A stretch of 64,000 nucleotides of DNA from Sediminicoccus rosea (GTDB taxonomy: Bacteria; Pseudomonadota; Alphaproteobacteria; Acetobacterales; Acetobacteraceae), in contig NZ_CP137852.1 in assembly GCF_033547095.1 (NCBI RefSeq), positions 2,287,501 through 2,351,500 of the forward strand. Direction: 5' to 3'. Below are positions 43,466-52,145 of this stretch, in pieces. Position 1 is the stretch's first letter, and every line of letters begins with the position of its first letter. A program made the translations under genes and the position numbers. The notes below the pieces were generated by a model that saw nothing but the letters and a program-made list of their open reading frames with translations, ran no database searches and was not told the origin of the DNA.

Positions 43466-44303
43466 TCACGACGGCGCGCTGGTTGCGCCATCGGGATTTT
43501 GCAGCTCACAGGGGACCTTATCGCCGATCGCCCCGTGCGGTCTCTCCTCGTTGTAGTATCTACGCTAAGCCTCCATCTTCTCGCGGGCATCAGCAAGTGT
43601 CAGGAACCAGTGCGTGTTCAGGCAATCCGCCCGGAACCGGCCGTTGAAGGCCTCGATGTAGGCATTGTCCGTCGGCTTGCCCGGCCGCGAGAAATCCAGC
43701 GTGACGTCGTGCGCATAGGCCCACAGGTCGACGTTGCGGGACACGAATTCCGATCCCTGATCCACGAGGATAGTCTTCGGATAGCCCACCGTCGCGCAGA
43801 CCCGTTCCAGCGTCTGCACCACATCCTCGCCGCGGTAGCTGAACCGAGGATCGATCACAGGCGCATAGCGCGAGAAGATGTCGACCACCGTCAGTACGCG
43901 CAGCCGAGCTCCCGTCGCCAGTTGATCGTGCACGAAGTCCATCGCCCCGGGTTTCATTCGGCGCCACAGCATCACGACGGTCCTCGCGCAGCTTCGCCTT
44001 CACCCTGCGCTTCGGCGCCTTGTGCCGCAGTTGCAGGCCCAACTCATTGTAGATCCTGCGGGTTCGCTTCTGGTTGATTATCCAGCCCTCACGTCGCAGC
44101 AACACATGCACGCGCCGATAGCCGTACCGGACGCGCGTCTCGCAGATCCCCTTGATCCGCTCCTCCAAACCGGCCTGCCCGTGTCGACGCGACTTGTACT
44201 GGTACATGGACGTATCGAAGGACAGTGCCCGGCAGGCCCGCCTGATCGATATGCCCCAGTCCACTCGCATCCCGTCGACCAGCTTGCGCTTGCGAACAGG
44301 CCT
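43466..44303 (-). pseudogene. IS3-family OrfB (DDE transposase), copy A, broken
   Basis: Frame 1 runs through GISIRRACRAL, YGYRRVHVLLRREGW and APNET. It then shifts by one base within a CCCGGGG run near 43945, and the rest continues in another frame (AMDFVHDQL, VDQGSEFVSRN, YIEAFNGRF). A second lesion is a TAG at 43565-43567 where IS3 proteins have Trp (KMEA-stop-RRYYNEERPHGAIG). All three acidic catalytic residues are still encoded, but no functional protein can be made. Confidence 0.85.
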
Positions 44304-44569
44304 CAGATTTTTCGACGGATGACGTCCTGCAGCATCTCCCGCTCCACCGTCAGATCCGCCACGATCTTCTTCAGCTTCGAGTTCTCATCCTCAAGCAGTT
44401 TCAGCCGGCGCATCTCCGTCGGCAGCAGGCCGTCGTATTTCTTCTTCCAGTTGAAATAGGTCGCCTGGCTGATCCCCGCCTTGCGGCAGACCTCCGCCAC
44501 CGGAAGACCCTCGGCGCCCTGCTTCAGCACGAATGCCTTCTGCGCCTCCGTAAACCTCGATGCCTTCAC
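44303..44569 (-). CDS. IS3-family OrfA (transposase helix-turn-helix subunit), copy A
   Basis: An 88-residue protein with a helix-turn-helix (GLPVAEVCRKAGISQATYFN) and a C-terminal leucine-zipper-like segment (RRLKLLEDENSKLKKIV). It looks intact. The downstream orfB lies in the -1 frame after CGAAAAAT, as expected for programmed frameshifting in IS3 elements. Confidence 0.88.
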   Translation of the reverse strand: MKASRFTEAQKAFVLKQGAEGLPVAEVCRKAGISQATYFNWKKKYDGLLPTEMRRLKLLEDENSKLKKIVADLTVEREMLQDVIRRKI

Positions 44570-44649
44570 CGTTCTCCGCTCCTCCCAGCCAGGGAAATCT
44601 CAGCAGAAAACTCCAACCAAAAGCGATCCAGGTTCCCGGGCGCGGATCA

Positions 44650-45155
44650 AGCCGCCAATCCATTCTTTCGCTACGCGACGGCCGCGGTACCCACCGACCG
44701 TCCACGGAAGCGGGGCAACTTCACTGAATTTCGACATCTTGAACACCTCCATCTCACGCCCCGGGGTGTCCACAAAGCCGGGTCAACTCCAACTCCAGGT
44801 TCAACCGGTGTTGCCCGCCGCTGCGCCTACGGTTCCGCGCCGGGCAGCACCGGGCGTCGATCAACGTCGGAAAATTGGTCCCTTTTCGAGGTCGATCGGG
44901 AGTGCTTTTGGGGCGCCGGTTGACAGGGCAAGCGCGACTGCAACATGATTCGGTGGGTGCACGGCGAACGCGCTAAGCGAAAAGCACCGGCGCATCTGCA
45001 AGCGTCACGTCGCGGAGCAGGAACTCTTACCGGATGAAGCCGAGCGTCATGTCCAGCGGCCCGCCAAAGGGTCGTCGGCCGCCCGGTGAGTGCCAAGCGC
45101 ATCCGCCGCGCGCATTCCGGCCACCACGCCTTGTCGGCTAGTTTGGACACCAAAA
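44650..45155. other. Intergenic stretch without a recognisable gene
   Basis: These 506 bp separate the IS3 copy from the glycan genes. No reading frame shows family features in either direction. A segment near 44745-44800 (GGGGTGTCCAC followed by GGGTCAACTCC) looks like the worn end of another IS. The promoter of the IMPase-PIG-L pair should lie in the last 150 bp, but no clear element stands out. Confidence 0.4.
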
Positions 45156-45941
45156 ATGCTCGCAAACGATCTTCCTGCCCTGGTCCATCTGCTGGAGGCG
45201 CTCGGGCGCGATCTGCTGAGATGGCGCGCAACCGGCGCGACGGGCGGACACTGGGAGGCTACGCAGTTCAAGGCGGAGGGCGACATGCGTGCGCACCGCA
45301 TCCTCGTAGAAGCCCTCGCGGCCGCCTGGCCCGGCGTTCCGGTGGTCAGCGAAGAGGACGAGACCTTCACGGAAGCCCGCCCCGGCCGCTACTGGCTGGT
45401 CGACCCGATCGACGGCACCGCGAGTTGGGCCGGTGGCTTTCCGGGGTTCGTCACGCAGGCGGCGCTGATAGTGGCGGATGCACCCGTGCTTGCCGCTATC
45501 GTCGCGCCGGCCCTAGGCTTCACCTACACTGCGGCGCTCGGCGAAGGGGCCTGGCTGAACGGTGCGCCACTGGCCGTCGCTCCTCGCGGGCGGTCGCTCC
45601 GCCTCATCGACAACTACCCAGATCCGCGCGGGGTGGCCGCAGCGGCGATGACGGGCCTGGGATGTACAGGTTATGTCGAGTGCGGTAGCTTATCGTTGAA
45701 GATGTGTCGCGTGATAGACGGCGCGGCCGAGTTATTCATCAAGGACGTCACGGTCAAGGATTGGGATATGGCCGCTCCAGCACTGGTGGTCGCGGAGGCG
45801 GGCGGCTGTTTTCTGCGCCTCAATGGCACGCCTTGGCGATTCGCCGGCGCGATGGCGAAGGCCGGGGGAATCGTGGCCGCGGCAGATGCGACCTTGGCGC
45901 GGCGCGCAGTCGCCTGGCATGCTGCGGGAGCCCTCCCGTGA
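45156..45941 (+). CDS. Inositol-monophosphatase-family phosphatase (CysQ/IMPase-like)
   Basis: A 261-residue metal-dependent phosphatase. The metal motifs are VSEEDE (about residues 64-69), DPIDGT and the late WDMAAPALVVAEAGG. The family dephosphorylates inositol phosphate, PAP or sugar phosphates. Coupling by a GTGA overlap to a PIG-L deacetylase and placement in a surface-glycan cluster suggest a sugar-phosphate substrate rather than PAP; this is inference. The start at 45156 fits family length. Confidence 0.85.
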   Translation: MLANDLPALVHLLEALGRDLLRWRATGATGGHWEATQFKAEGDMRAHRILVEALAAAWPGVPVVSEEDETFTEARPGRYWLVDPIDGTASWAGGFPGFVTQAALIVADAPVLAAIVAPALGFTYTAALGEGAWLNGAPLAVAPRGRSLRLIDNYPDPRGVAAAAMTGLGCTGYVECGSLSLKMCRVIDGAAELFIKDVTVKDWDMAAPALVVAEAGGCFLRLNGTPWRFAGAMAKAGGIVAAADATLARRAVAWHAAGALP

Positions 45942-46615
45942 GCCGTGTCCTAGTGGTCGCGGCGCACCCGGATGACGAGGTGTTGGGCTGCGGCGGCACA
46001 CTGGCCCGTCACGTCGAGGCCGGCGACAGCGTCGCCGTGATGTTTCTGACCGACGGCGTCGGCGCTCGCGGCAACAGTCCCGAGGCGGAGCCGGCCCGCC
46101 GCGCCCGCGAGGCCTCGGCGCGGGCGGCGCTATCCATCCTGGGCGTTTGCGAGATCGTCTTCGGGAACCTGCCCGATAACCAGATCGACAGCGTACCATT
46201 GCTGCGAGTGGCGCAGGCGGTGGAAGCGGTGGCGCGCGAGCGCCAGCCGGACCTGGTCTACACGCACCACATCGGTGACCTGAACGTGGACCATCGCCTC
46301 GCACATCAGGCCGTGTTGACGGCGTTTCGCCCCCAACCCGGGCAGGCGCGGCCCACAATCCTCGCTTTCGAGACCGCCTCCTCGACCGAGTGGCAGTCAG
46401 TAGCCGCGGGGCTGGCGTTCCAACCGAACTGGTTCGAGCCGATCGAGGGGCAATTGGAGCGCAAGTTGGACTCGTTAAAGGCCTATGGGCAGGAGATGCG
46501 CCCCTGGCCGCATGCGCGTTCACTGACCGCGGTCGAGCACCTTGCGCGCTGGCGCGGCGCTACTATTGGCTGCGCTGCGGCCGAGGCCTTCATGCTGGTG
46601 CGGCGTATCGGCTGA
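45938..46615 (+). CDS. PIG-L family deacetylase
   Basis: A 225-residue LmbE/PIG-L protein. AHPDDEVLGCGGTLARH supplies the zinc ligands and catalytic Asp, and HHIGDLNVDHR supplies the later histidines. Members remove N-acetyl groups from GlcNAc-type substrates. The start is GTG inside the GTGA overlap with the phosphatase stop, so the two are translated together. In this island it could deacetylate an amino sugar or a nonulosonic acid intermediate so that another acyl group can be attached. Confidence 0.9.
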   Translation: MSRVLVVAAHPDDEVLGCGGTLARHVEAGDSVAVMFLTDGVGARGNSPEAEPARRAREASARAALSILGVCEIVFGNLPDNQIDSVPLLRVAQAVEAVARERQPDLVYTHHIGDLNVDHRLAHQAVLTAFRPQPGQARPTILAFETASSTEWQSVAAGLAFQPNWFEPIEGQLERKLDSLKAYGQEMRPWPHARSLTAVEHLARWRGATIGCAAAEAFMLVRRIG

Positions 46616-46622
46616 GCGCGGC

Positions 46623-47297
46623 CTACGGTGCGGCCGCGTCGCGGTCCGCCCAGTCCGGGCCGAGCAGGTCGATGATTGCGTCGCGCAGTCGGTTGGCAAG
46701 CAGCGCCTGGCCCCCGGCGGTCAGATGATGACCATCAGGGTGAAGCAATTCCTCGCCGGCCTCTGTGAGAGCGTGTTCCATGTCGATGTAGCGCATGTTG
46801 GCGTCAACCCGCTCGCTTAGGACTGCATTGTAGGCGCGAATATTCTCTGCCACCTTAGGCTCCTTCGCCAGTGTGGCCGTGTTGGTGGGCGAGATGCCGA
46901 TCACGATGAAGGGCAGCGTCGGCGCCATGCGCTCGCGCTCCTCCAGCAGGCGCGTCATTGCCTCGCGAAAGGCCTTCAGCGTCGTGTGCGGCTGGCCGTC
47001 CAGCTGCGCGCGCGGCCAGCAATCCACGACACCCTTGTGCAGCACTGCGACATCGGCCTCCATCCAGGAGAACAACTCGTTCCGGTGCGAGTAGGACGAG
47101 GCCAAGCTGGAGGCGCGCATGGCGAGATTGCTGACGCGGATCTCGCTAGCCTGGAAACGCTCCTTCAGCAGGCCTTCCAACAGATAAGGGTACGTTTGGC
47201 GGAACCGGGTAAATCGCTCGGGCTGGTCGCTGGGATGCTTTTGAAACCATGGACGGGGCAAACTCAGCGAGTCGGTGCTCATCACAATATGCAACAT
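46623..47297 (-). CDS. SGNH/GDSL-type hydrolase
   Basis: A 224-residue protein. STDSLSLPRPW at the N-terminus replaces the GDSL block, SNLAMRAS is a block-II-like segment, and DGHHLTAGGQ near residue 195 supplies the Asp-x-x-His pair. Block III (HKGVVDCWPR) has no clear GxND. It ends 7 bp from the PIG-L stop on the opposite strand and is divergent from the TPR-SGNH gene. It may add or remove O-acyl groups on the glycan. Confidence 0.7.
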   Translation of the reverse strand: MLHIVMSTDSLSLPRPWFQKHPSDQPERFTRFRQTYPYLLEGLLKERFQASEIRVSNLAMRASSLASSYSHRNELFSWMEADVAVLHKGVVDCWPRAQLDGQPHTTLKAFREAMTRLLEERERMAPTLPFIVIGISPTNTATLAKEPKVAENIRAYNAVLSERVDANMRYIDMEHALTEAGEELLHPDGHHLTAGGQALLANRLRDAIIDLLGPDWADRDAAAP

Positions 47298-47495
47298 ATG
47301 AGGCCAGCGCCTTATCCTGGTAACAAACCTGCTTGGGGCAGCGACGAAAGCCCTCTTGTTGTTTACTAGCGGACGGACTGGGGGTGATGCAAGGTTTCAA
47401 CTGGTTGACCGACACCGCGCTTGGCCGGAGGGGGCGCTAGCCCCACGATGACAATCGTGCAAATGCATTGATCTTAGGGCTTGAGAGGGCAGGAC

Positions 47496-50400
47496 ATGGA
47501 CGACTTGAATCGCCCGAGCAGCAATAGGGAAGCGGCCTATTCGAGTGGTGCGCATGACCAGGCGCTGGTCGGATTCGAGGCGCTGCGCGCGCAGGGACTG
47601 GGCAACGAGGCCGACCTCGCTCGCGAGATCGGCCTACTTGCCCGGTCTAGGCGCACCGAGGACCTCTTTCGGCTCGCCGTTGCGCATTTCGAGGTGCTGC
47701 GCACCGCACGTGATGGGCTCAACCTAGTCGCAGTAGCGCTGCGCGCGCCCTCCACCATACCGGCCAAGGAGCGCGTTGCCTTCTTCCGCATTGCGTTGGA
47801 GGCGGAACCCCGCAACGCCGAGGTGCTGGCGCGTCTCGTCGAGGCACTGCTCGCGGCGGAGGACATGGTCGGCGCGCGGCAGGTGCTCGCGCACGCGACA
47901 TCCTGGGCCGAGCCGGCCGCGCTGGCGCATCTGCGCTCCCTCATCGCGCAGGCCGCGGGCGATCTGCCCATTGCGCTGCGCGAGGCGGCCCTGGCGCTGC
48001 GGCTGACCGAGGAAGCGGGTCGTCTACTCCCTCTGGCCCAGCGCCAGCTCTTCCAGGTCAGCACGGCGCTGGCCTATGCGATCCGAGCTGACGTGGCGCG
48101 TGAAGATTGCGCCGCGGCGCAGGACAAGCTGCGCCTGCTGCGTGAGTGCGGCCGATACGGCCGCGAGCAGCTCTCGATCGAGTTACAGCTGCTCAACAGA
48201 GCACGCCAGCGCGAAGCGTTCCGCCAGTTGCTTGCAGAGCAGCGCGAGCTCGCCGTGCAGAGCCCGGACAGCGCGCGCCGCATCGCCCTGCTGGCCCGCA
48301 ACTACCTGACGCCGGCCGAGCGGGCGGACTTCCTGCGCGAGGCGCATGCCTTGGCGCCGGCCGACGTGCCGCTGCTGGAAGCTCTGCTGCGCGTCTTGCT
48401 CGAGGCGGGCGACGCGGCTGGGGGCCGCAGCCTCATGCAGAGCCTGGGGTCGAAAGGGCCGCCTGAAGCAGAGCGGGCGGCGCTCGTCGCCATCCTGCCC
48501 GCGGCGGCCAAGCCGGAGGACCCAGCTACACCCGTCGGACAGATCGCCATCTTCCGGCGCCGGATCGCCGCCGGCGAGGGCGATGCGGCCGCAGCCGACC
48601 TCATTGCTTTCTTGCAGCGCGAACCGGACGCGGGCGCCGTACGACGCGAGCTGGTGGACTATCTCAACCCGCAGCGCCGCTATGTCGAGGCGGCACGCCT
48701 GATCGATCTCGAACGGATCGCCGGTGAACCCACCAAGCTGCTCATCAACTGGGCGATCACGCTGTTCCGCGGCCACCAATATGAACGGGGCGCGGAACTG
48801 TTGGCGCGCATCGAGGCGCGCGATGGAGAGACGCCCGAACTGGCAATGGCGCGCATCTCCGCGCTTGAGATGCAAGGCGACCTGCAGGGCGCGGCCGCCA
48901 TTGCCCGCGAGCGCCACGCCAAGGTGAAGACCGTGAGCCTGCTGCGCCTCATGGCCGACCAGGCCTCGCGGCTGAACCGCTTCGACGAGGCGCGGCGCCT
49001 GCTCGACGCCTGCGATGAGGCTGAGCCGGGCGACCGCAACACCGACGAATTGCGCCGCCGCAACGAACGCATGGAAGCGCAGCAGCAGGCCTGGATCGCC
49101 GAGGCGAGGGCCGTAGCCGATCATCTCGGCGCCACACCCGGCGAGGAGCTCCTGCTCGGCGACTATTTCGCGCAGTTCGGCATGGTGCAGCAGGCCAGCG
49201 CCGCCTACGAGCGCGCGGTCAAGCGGCGTGAACAGGGCCGGTCACGAGGTCGTCGGCGCGCTGCCGATCCGGTACCGCCGCTCGCGCGAGCGCAGCGGAT
49301 CGTCTTGCTCGCTGAGGCGGCCCGGTTCGACGAGGCGCTGGCGCTGTTCGAAAGGCTGAACCTATCGCAGGTCGACATGCCGACGTTGTTGCGGCTGGAG
49401 CGGGCGGTCATGCGCCGCACCCTGAACCCGCGGTTCGCGGTAGCTTCGGCCCAGCTGCGGGCGGAGTTCGGCCGCCGCTCAGTGCCGAGCTCGATCCGCC
49501 GCATCGCCATAGTCGGCGGCTCCAATACGATCATGACCTCCGGCTGGGGTCGGACGCTCGAGGCGCTGGGCGAGCGGGCGTTGGGCCTCACCGTGCACAA
49601 CTACGGCATCGGCGCGAGTTCCTGCCTCTATGGATGGCTGCGCATCGGCAAGGATTCGCTGTTTGAGCGCTATGACCTCGTGCTGTTTGAGCATGCGCTG
49701 AACGATGCCGTCTATGTGCAGAACGGCAGCATGGATCATGGCTTCCGCCGCAGCGTGCTGCGCGCCATCGCACAAGAGTGCGCGGCGAAGGGTGGCCGCT
49801 TTGCCATGCTGCTGACAGCCCCGCGCGAGAACGCCGAGGCCGCGATCAACGGCGTCGACCCGATCATTGAGGAGACCCGCCGGTTCTGTGCGGAGGCCGG
49901 CATTGATGCGGACGACCCCTCGGCACGGATGCGTAAACTCCGCCTTCCCCCTGGCGCCGCCCGCTTCGGCTATCGGGATGAACTGCACTACACTGAGGCC
50001 GCCTCAACCGACATGGCGGTCAACCTTCTGGCACGCATCGCGACAGAGCCCGCCTTCGGCATGGTGCGTCACGTCCCGCCAGCCTGGGCCGACCAGCCAG
50101 GCGCGCTGCGCTCGATCTCGGTCGCCGGCCTGGAGCATATGAAGGTCACCGGGCCGCACAAGGTGCAGCATCTCGAATCGGCTTTCTACTCGGGCGATTT
50201 CGTCCGGCTGGAACGCGGCGCGCGGCTGACGACGCAGGTCGGCGGGCGTCTGGTCGGTCTTCTGGTCAACGTCTCGGCCGATACGGGCCATATCCGTGTG
50301 CGTATCGGCGATCGGGTATTCGTGAAGAACCTGTTTGGCTTCCGGAATACCAACGACCCAACCAAACCGCGCATCCTGCTGCGGCAGTTCGAGACGGAGC

Positions 50401-50555
50401 TCCGCCTCGCGCCGGGTACGCCGGTTGAGATCGACCTCGATTTGGGCCCGGCCGATCTGCAGAAGCTGCCGCACGACCAGACCGCGTACGCATCTGCGCC
50501 ACAGGTACCGCTGGAGGCACAGGTACTGGAGATCGGCGGCCTCATCCTCTGCTGA
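47496..50555 (+). CDS. Large TPR-repeat protein with C-terminal SGNH domain
   Basis: A 1019-residue cytoplasmic-type protein with no signal peptide or membrane segment. Residues 1 to about 660 are helical repeats of TPR style, such as RIALEAEPRNAEVLARLVEA and AHALAPADVPLLEALLRVLL. Residues about 665-850 form an SGNH fold: IAIVGGSNTIM (block I), GIGASSCLYG (block II), EHALNDAVY (block III, N-D) and DELHYTEAAS (Asp/His). The last 150 residues are beta-rich. The ATG at 47496 follows GAGAGG. The stop TGA is part of the 8-bp IS66 target duplication. I recognise no named family; a glycan O-acyltransferase or esterase is plausible. Confidence 0.75.
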   Translation: MDDLNRPSSNREAAYSSGAHDQALVGFEALRAQGLGNEADLAREIGLLARSRRTEDLFRLAVAHFEVLRTARDGLNLVAVALRAPSTIPAKERVAFFRIALEAEPRNAEVLARLVEALLAAEDMVGARQVLAHATSWAEPAALAHLRSLIAQAAGDLPIALREAALALRLTEEAGRLLPLAQRQLFQVSTALAYAIRADVAREDCAAAQDKLRLLRECGRYGREQLSIELQLLNRARQREAFRQLLAEQRELAVQSPDSARRIALLARNYLTPAERADFLREAHALAPADVPLLEALLRVLLEAGDAAGGRSLMQSLGSKGPPEAERAALVAILPAAAKPEDPATPVGQIAIFRRRIAAGEGDAAAADLIAFLQREPDAGAVRRELVDYLNPQRRYVEAARLIDLERIAGEPTKLLINWAITLFRGHQYERGAELLARIEARDGETPELAMARISALEMQGDLQGAAAIARERHAKVKTVSLLRLMADQASRLNRFDEARRLLDACDEAEPGDRNTDELRRRNERMEAQQQAWIAEARAVADHLGATPGEELLLGDYFAQFGMVQQASAAYERAVKRREQGRSRGRRRAADPVPPLARAQRIVLLAEAARFDEALALFERLNLSQVDMPTLLRLERAVMRRTLNPRFAVASAQLRAEFGRRSVPSSIRRIAIVGGSNTIMTSGWGRTLEALGERALGLTVHNYGIGASSCLYGWLRIGKDSLFERYDLVLFEHALNDAVYVQNGSMDHGFRRSVLRAIAQECAAKGGRFAMLLTAPRENAEAAINGVDPIIEETRRFCAEAGIDADDPSARMRKLRLPPGAARFGYRDELHYTEAASTDMAVNLLARIATEPAFGMVRHVPPAWADQPGALRSISVAGLEHMKVTGPHKVQHLESAFYSGDFVRLERGARLTTQVGGRLVGLLVNVSADTGHIRVRIGDRVFVKNLFGFRNTNDPTKPRILLRQFETELRLAPGTPVEIDLDLGPADLQKLPHDQTAYASAPQVPLEAQVLEIGGLILC

Positions 50556-50557
50556 AG
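50550..50557. repeat. Left 8-bp target-site duplication of the IS nest (CTGCTGAA)
   Basis: CTGCTGAA directly precedes the GTAAGC tip of an IS66 remnant. The same octamer directly follows the opposite IS66 tip at 57942-57949. IS66 elements generate 8-bp duplications. The TGA in it is the stop of the TPR-SGNH gene. Confidence 0.85.
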
Positions 50558-50626
50558 TAAGCGTGCGCTGACGTCTGCGGCATCCCTGTCTTGACGAAGG
50601 TCAGGCGGCGTCGGGCCGGAGGTTCC
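50558..50626 (-). mobile_element. Right-end remnant of the ancestral IS66 element
   Basis: GTAAGCGTGCGCTGACG and the next 50 bp align with the reverse complement of the right end of IS66 copy B (53750-53818), including the last codons of tnpC (WNLRP-stop region). Similarity stops at GGTTCC, where the IS630 element begins. Confidence 0.8.
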
Positions 50627-51253
50627 TAGAGCGGTTTCCCCCCTGAGTGAGTCGATTGGGATTTCCCGACGCGGGGCTGATCTGATTCAAGCTGTCTGTC
50701 GGCGAGGAGGCCGACAGGCATGTCCAAGGCGCTGTCGGTCGATCTTCGGGAGAGGGTGGTAGCTGCGGTCGCGGCGGGTGCGTCGTGCCGCGCTGCGGCG
50801 GCGCGGTTCGGCGTCAGCGCCTCGAGTGCGATCCGCTGGTGCGCCCTGGCACGGGAGACGGGATCGGTTGCGCCGGGCCCGCTCGGAGGCGACCGGCGCT
50901 CGGCACGCCTGGCGGCCCATGCGGCGCTCATCCTTGGCCTGCTGGAGCAGAAGTCGGACATCACGCTCACGGAGATTCAGACGGAGCTCGCCAGGGCCGG
51001 CGTTCCAGCGGGCATCGGGACGATCTGGCGCTTCTTCGATCGGCACCGGATCACGCGCAAAAAAAGACGGCGCATGCGGCCGAGCAGGACCGTCCGGACA
51101 TCCTGACGCGTCGCTGGGCGTGGTTCGAGCGCCAGCCCGACCTCGATCCGGACCGCCTGGTGTTCATCGACGAGACCTGGGCCTCGACGAAGATGGCCCG
51201 AACGCATGGCCGGGCGCCCCGCGGCGAGCGCCTGCGCTCGCCGATCCCGCACG
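50627..51253 (+). mobile_element. Truncated IS630-family element
   Basis: The left end (GAGCGGTTTCCCCC) follows a TA dinucleotide, the target of IS630 elements, at 50627-50628. The right part is lost where IS66 copy B begins at 51254. Confidence 0.75.
50720..51253 (+). pseudogene. IS630-family transposase, truncated
   Basis: The first frame (50720-51106) encodes the helix-turn-helix part (SVDLRERVVAAVAAGASCRA). After an A7 run at 51059-51065 the DDE part continues in another frame (HAAEQDRPDILTRRWAWFER; FIDETWASTKMARTHGRAP). Many IS630 elements split at such A-runs, so this may be natural frameshifting. The gene is cut after PIPHG at 51253 by IS66 copy B and lacks its last catalytic residues. 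Confidence 0.85.
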
Positions 51254-51365
51254 GTAAGCGTGCTTCCTCGACTGCCTTGCGGCGCGCTGCGTTGATCGGC
51301 TGACCTGCCTGGCTGCTGGGTGGAGCGGAAGTCCGCTGTCGCGCTTAAGCCTAGGGGTAAGGTCG

Positions 51366-51797
51366 TTGCCGGACGGTCGGTTGGACGAGGTGATCAGCGT
51401 AGTGGCGCGTCGTCGTCGCTGGACGCTGGAGCAGAAGCTGGCGCTGGTCGAGGAGGTATCGCGGCTTGGCGCGTCGGTCGCGGCGGTAGCCGATCGGTAC
51501 GGGATGAGCCGGAGCCTGCTGTTCGAATGGCGTCGCCAGGTCCGTGAGGGAACGATGCCGGGCGTGGTCCGCGCGGATGTGGCCGCGACGCTGGTGCCGG
51601 TCCGTATCGTGGAGAACGCGCAGACGAAGGAGGCACCACGCCCGACGGTGGTGTCGCGCCGGTCTGCCGAGCGTGCTGGCAAGGCGGCGGCGACCGTCGA
51701 AGTGGTGCTGTCGAACGGCCGCGTGCTGCGTGTCTCCGAGACGATTGCGCCGGAGGTGCTGGGGCGGCTGGCGGCGGCGCTCGACGCCGGATGCTGA
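51366..51797 (+). CDS. tnpA: IS66 accessory protein TnpA, copy B
   Basis: A 143-residue protein with the Orf1 helix-turn-helix RRRWTLEQKLALVEEVSRLG and YGMSRSLLFEWRR, and a C-terminal segment (VEVVLSNGRVLRVSE) typical of IS66 TnpA. The start used is TTG. It overlaps tnpB by 7 bp. Confidence 0.88.
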   Translation: MPDGRLDEVISVVARRRRWTLEQKLALVEEVSRLGASVAAVADRYGMSRSLLFEWRRQVREGTMPGVVRADVAATLVPVRIVENAQTKEAPRPTVVSRRSAERAGKAAATVEVVLSNGRVLRVSETIAPEVLGRLAAALDAGC

Positions 51798-52141
51798 GCT
51801 TCAACGCGGGGCTGCGCGTGCACCTTGCGCTGGGCGCGACGGACATGCGCAAGGGCTTCGACGGGCTGGCGGCGCAGGTCCAGACGGTGCTGCAGGCGGA
51901 TCCGTTTTCTGGCCACCTGTTCCTGTTCCGCGGCAAGCGTGGTGACCTTCTGAAGGCGCTGTGGTGGGACGGCCAGGGCTTGGTGCTGCTGGCTAAGCGG
52001 CTCGAGAAGGGTCGGTTCATTTGGCCGACGATTGCGCGCGAGGGCGTGGTGATGCTGACGACGGCGCAGCTGGCGATGCTGCTGGAGGGGCTGGACTGGC
52101 GCACGCCGACGCCGAGCTGGAAGCCTGAGATCGCGGTGTAG
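51791..52141 (+). CDS. tnpB: IS66 accessory protein TnpB, copy B
   Basis: A 116-residue IS66 Orf2 protein with the hallmark [33 protein letters not shown] and [20 protein letters not shown] segments. Its exact role in transposition is unsettled, but it is required in IS66 elements. Confidence 0.93.
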   Translation: MLSFNAGLRVHLALGATDMRKGFDGLAAQVQTVLQADPFSGHLFLFRGKRGDLLKALWWDGQGLVLLAKRLEKGRFIWPTIAREGVVMLTTAQLAMLLEGLDWRTPTPSWKPEIAV

Positions 52142-52145
52142 CCCC

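Larger units (their letters stand above)
43415..44649 (-). mobile_element. Degenerate IS3-family element (copy A, about 1.24 kb)
   Basis: Similar ends TGATCCGCGACC (from 43415) and, in reverse complement, TGATCCGCGCCC (ending 44649) bracket an orfA-orfB pair transcribed leftward. No matching target duplication is visible. The left 104 bp recur in inverse orientation, almost identical, at 57761-57864, showing that a second copy existed in the IS nest. Confidence 0.8.

Noticed and set aside
44827-45231. 134-codon minus-strand frame upstream of the IMPase gene
   Set aside because: Arg/Pro-rich, overlaps the IMPase start region and shows no family features.
50720-51106. IS630 frameshift as a sequencing error
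   Set aside because: The A7 run could be misread, but many IS630 elements carry a frame change at such a run, so it is not counted as a lesion; the truncation at 51253 is decisive anyway.
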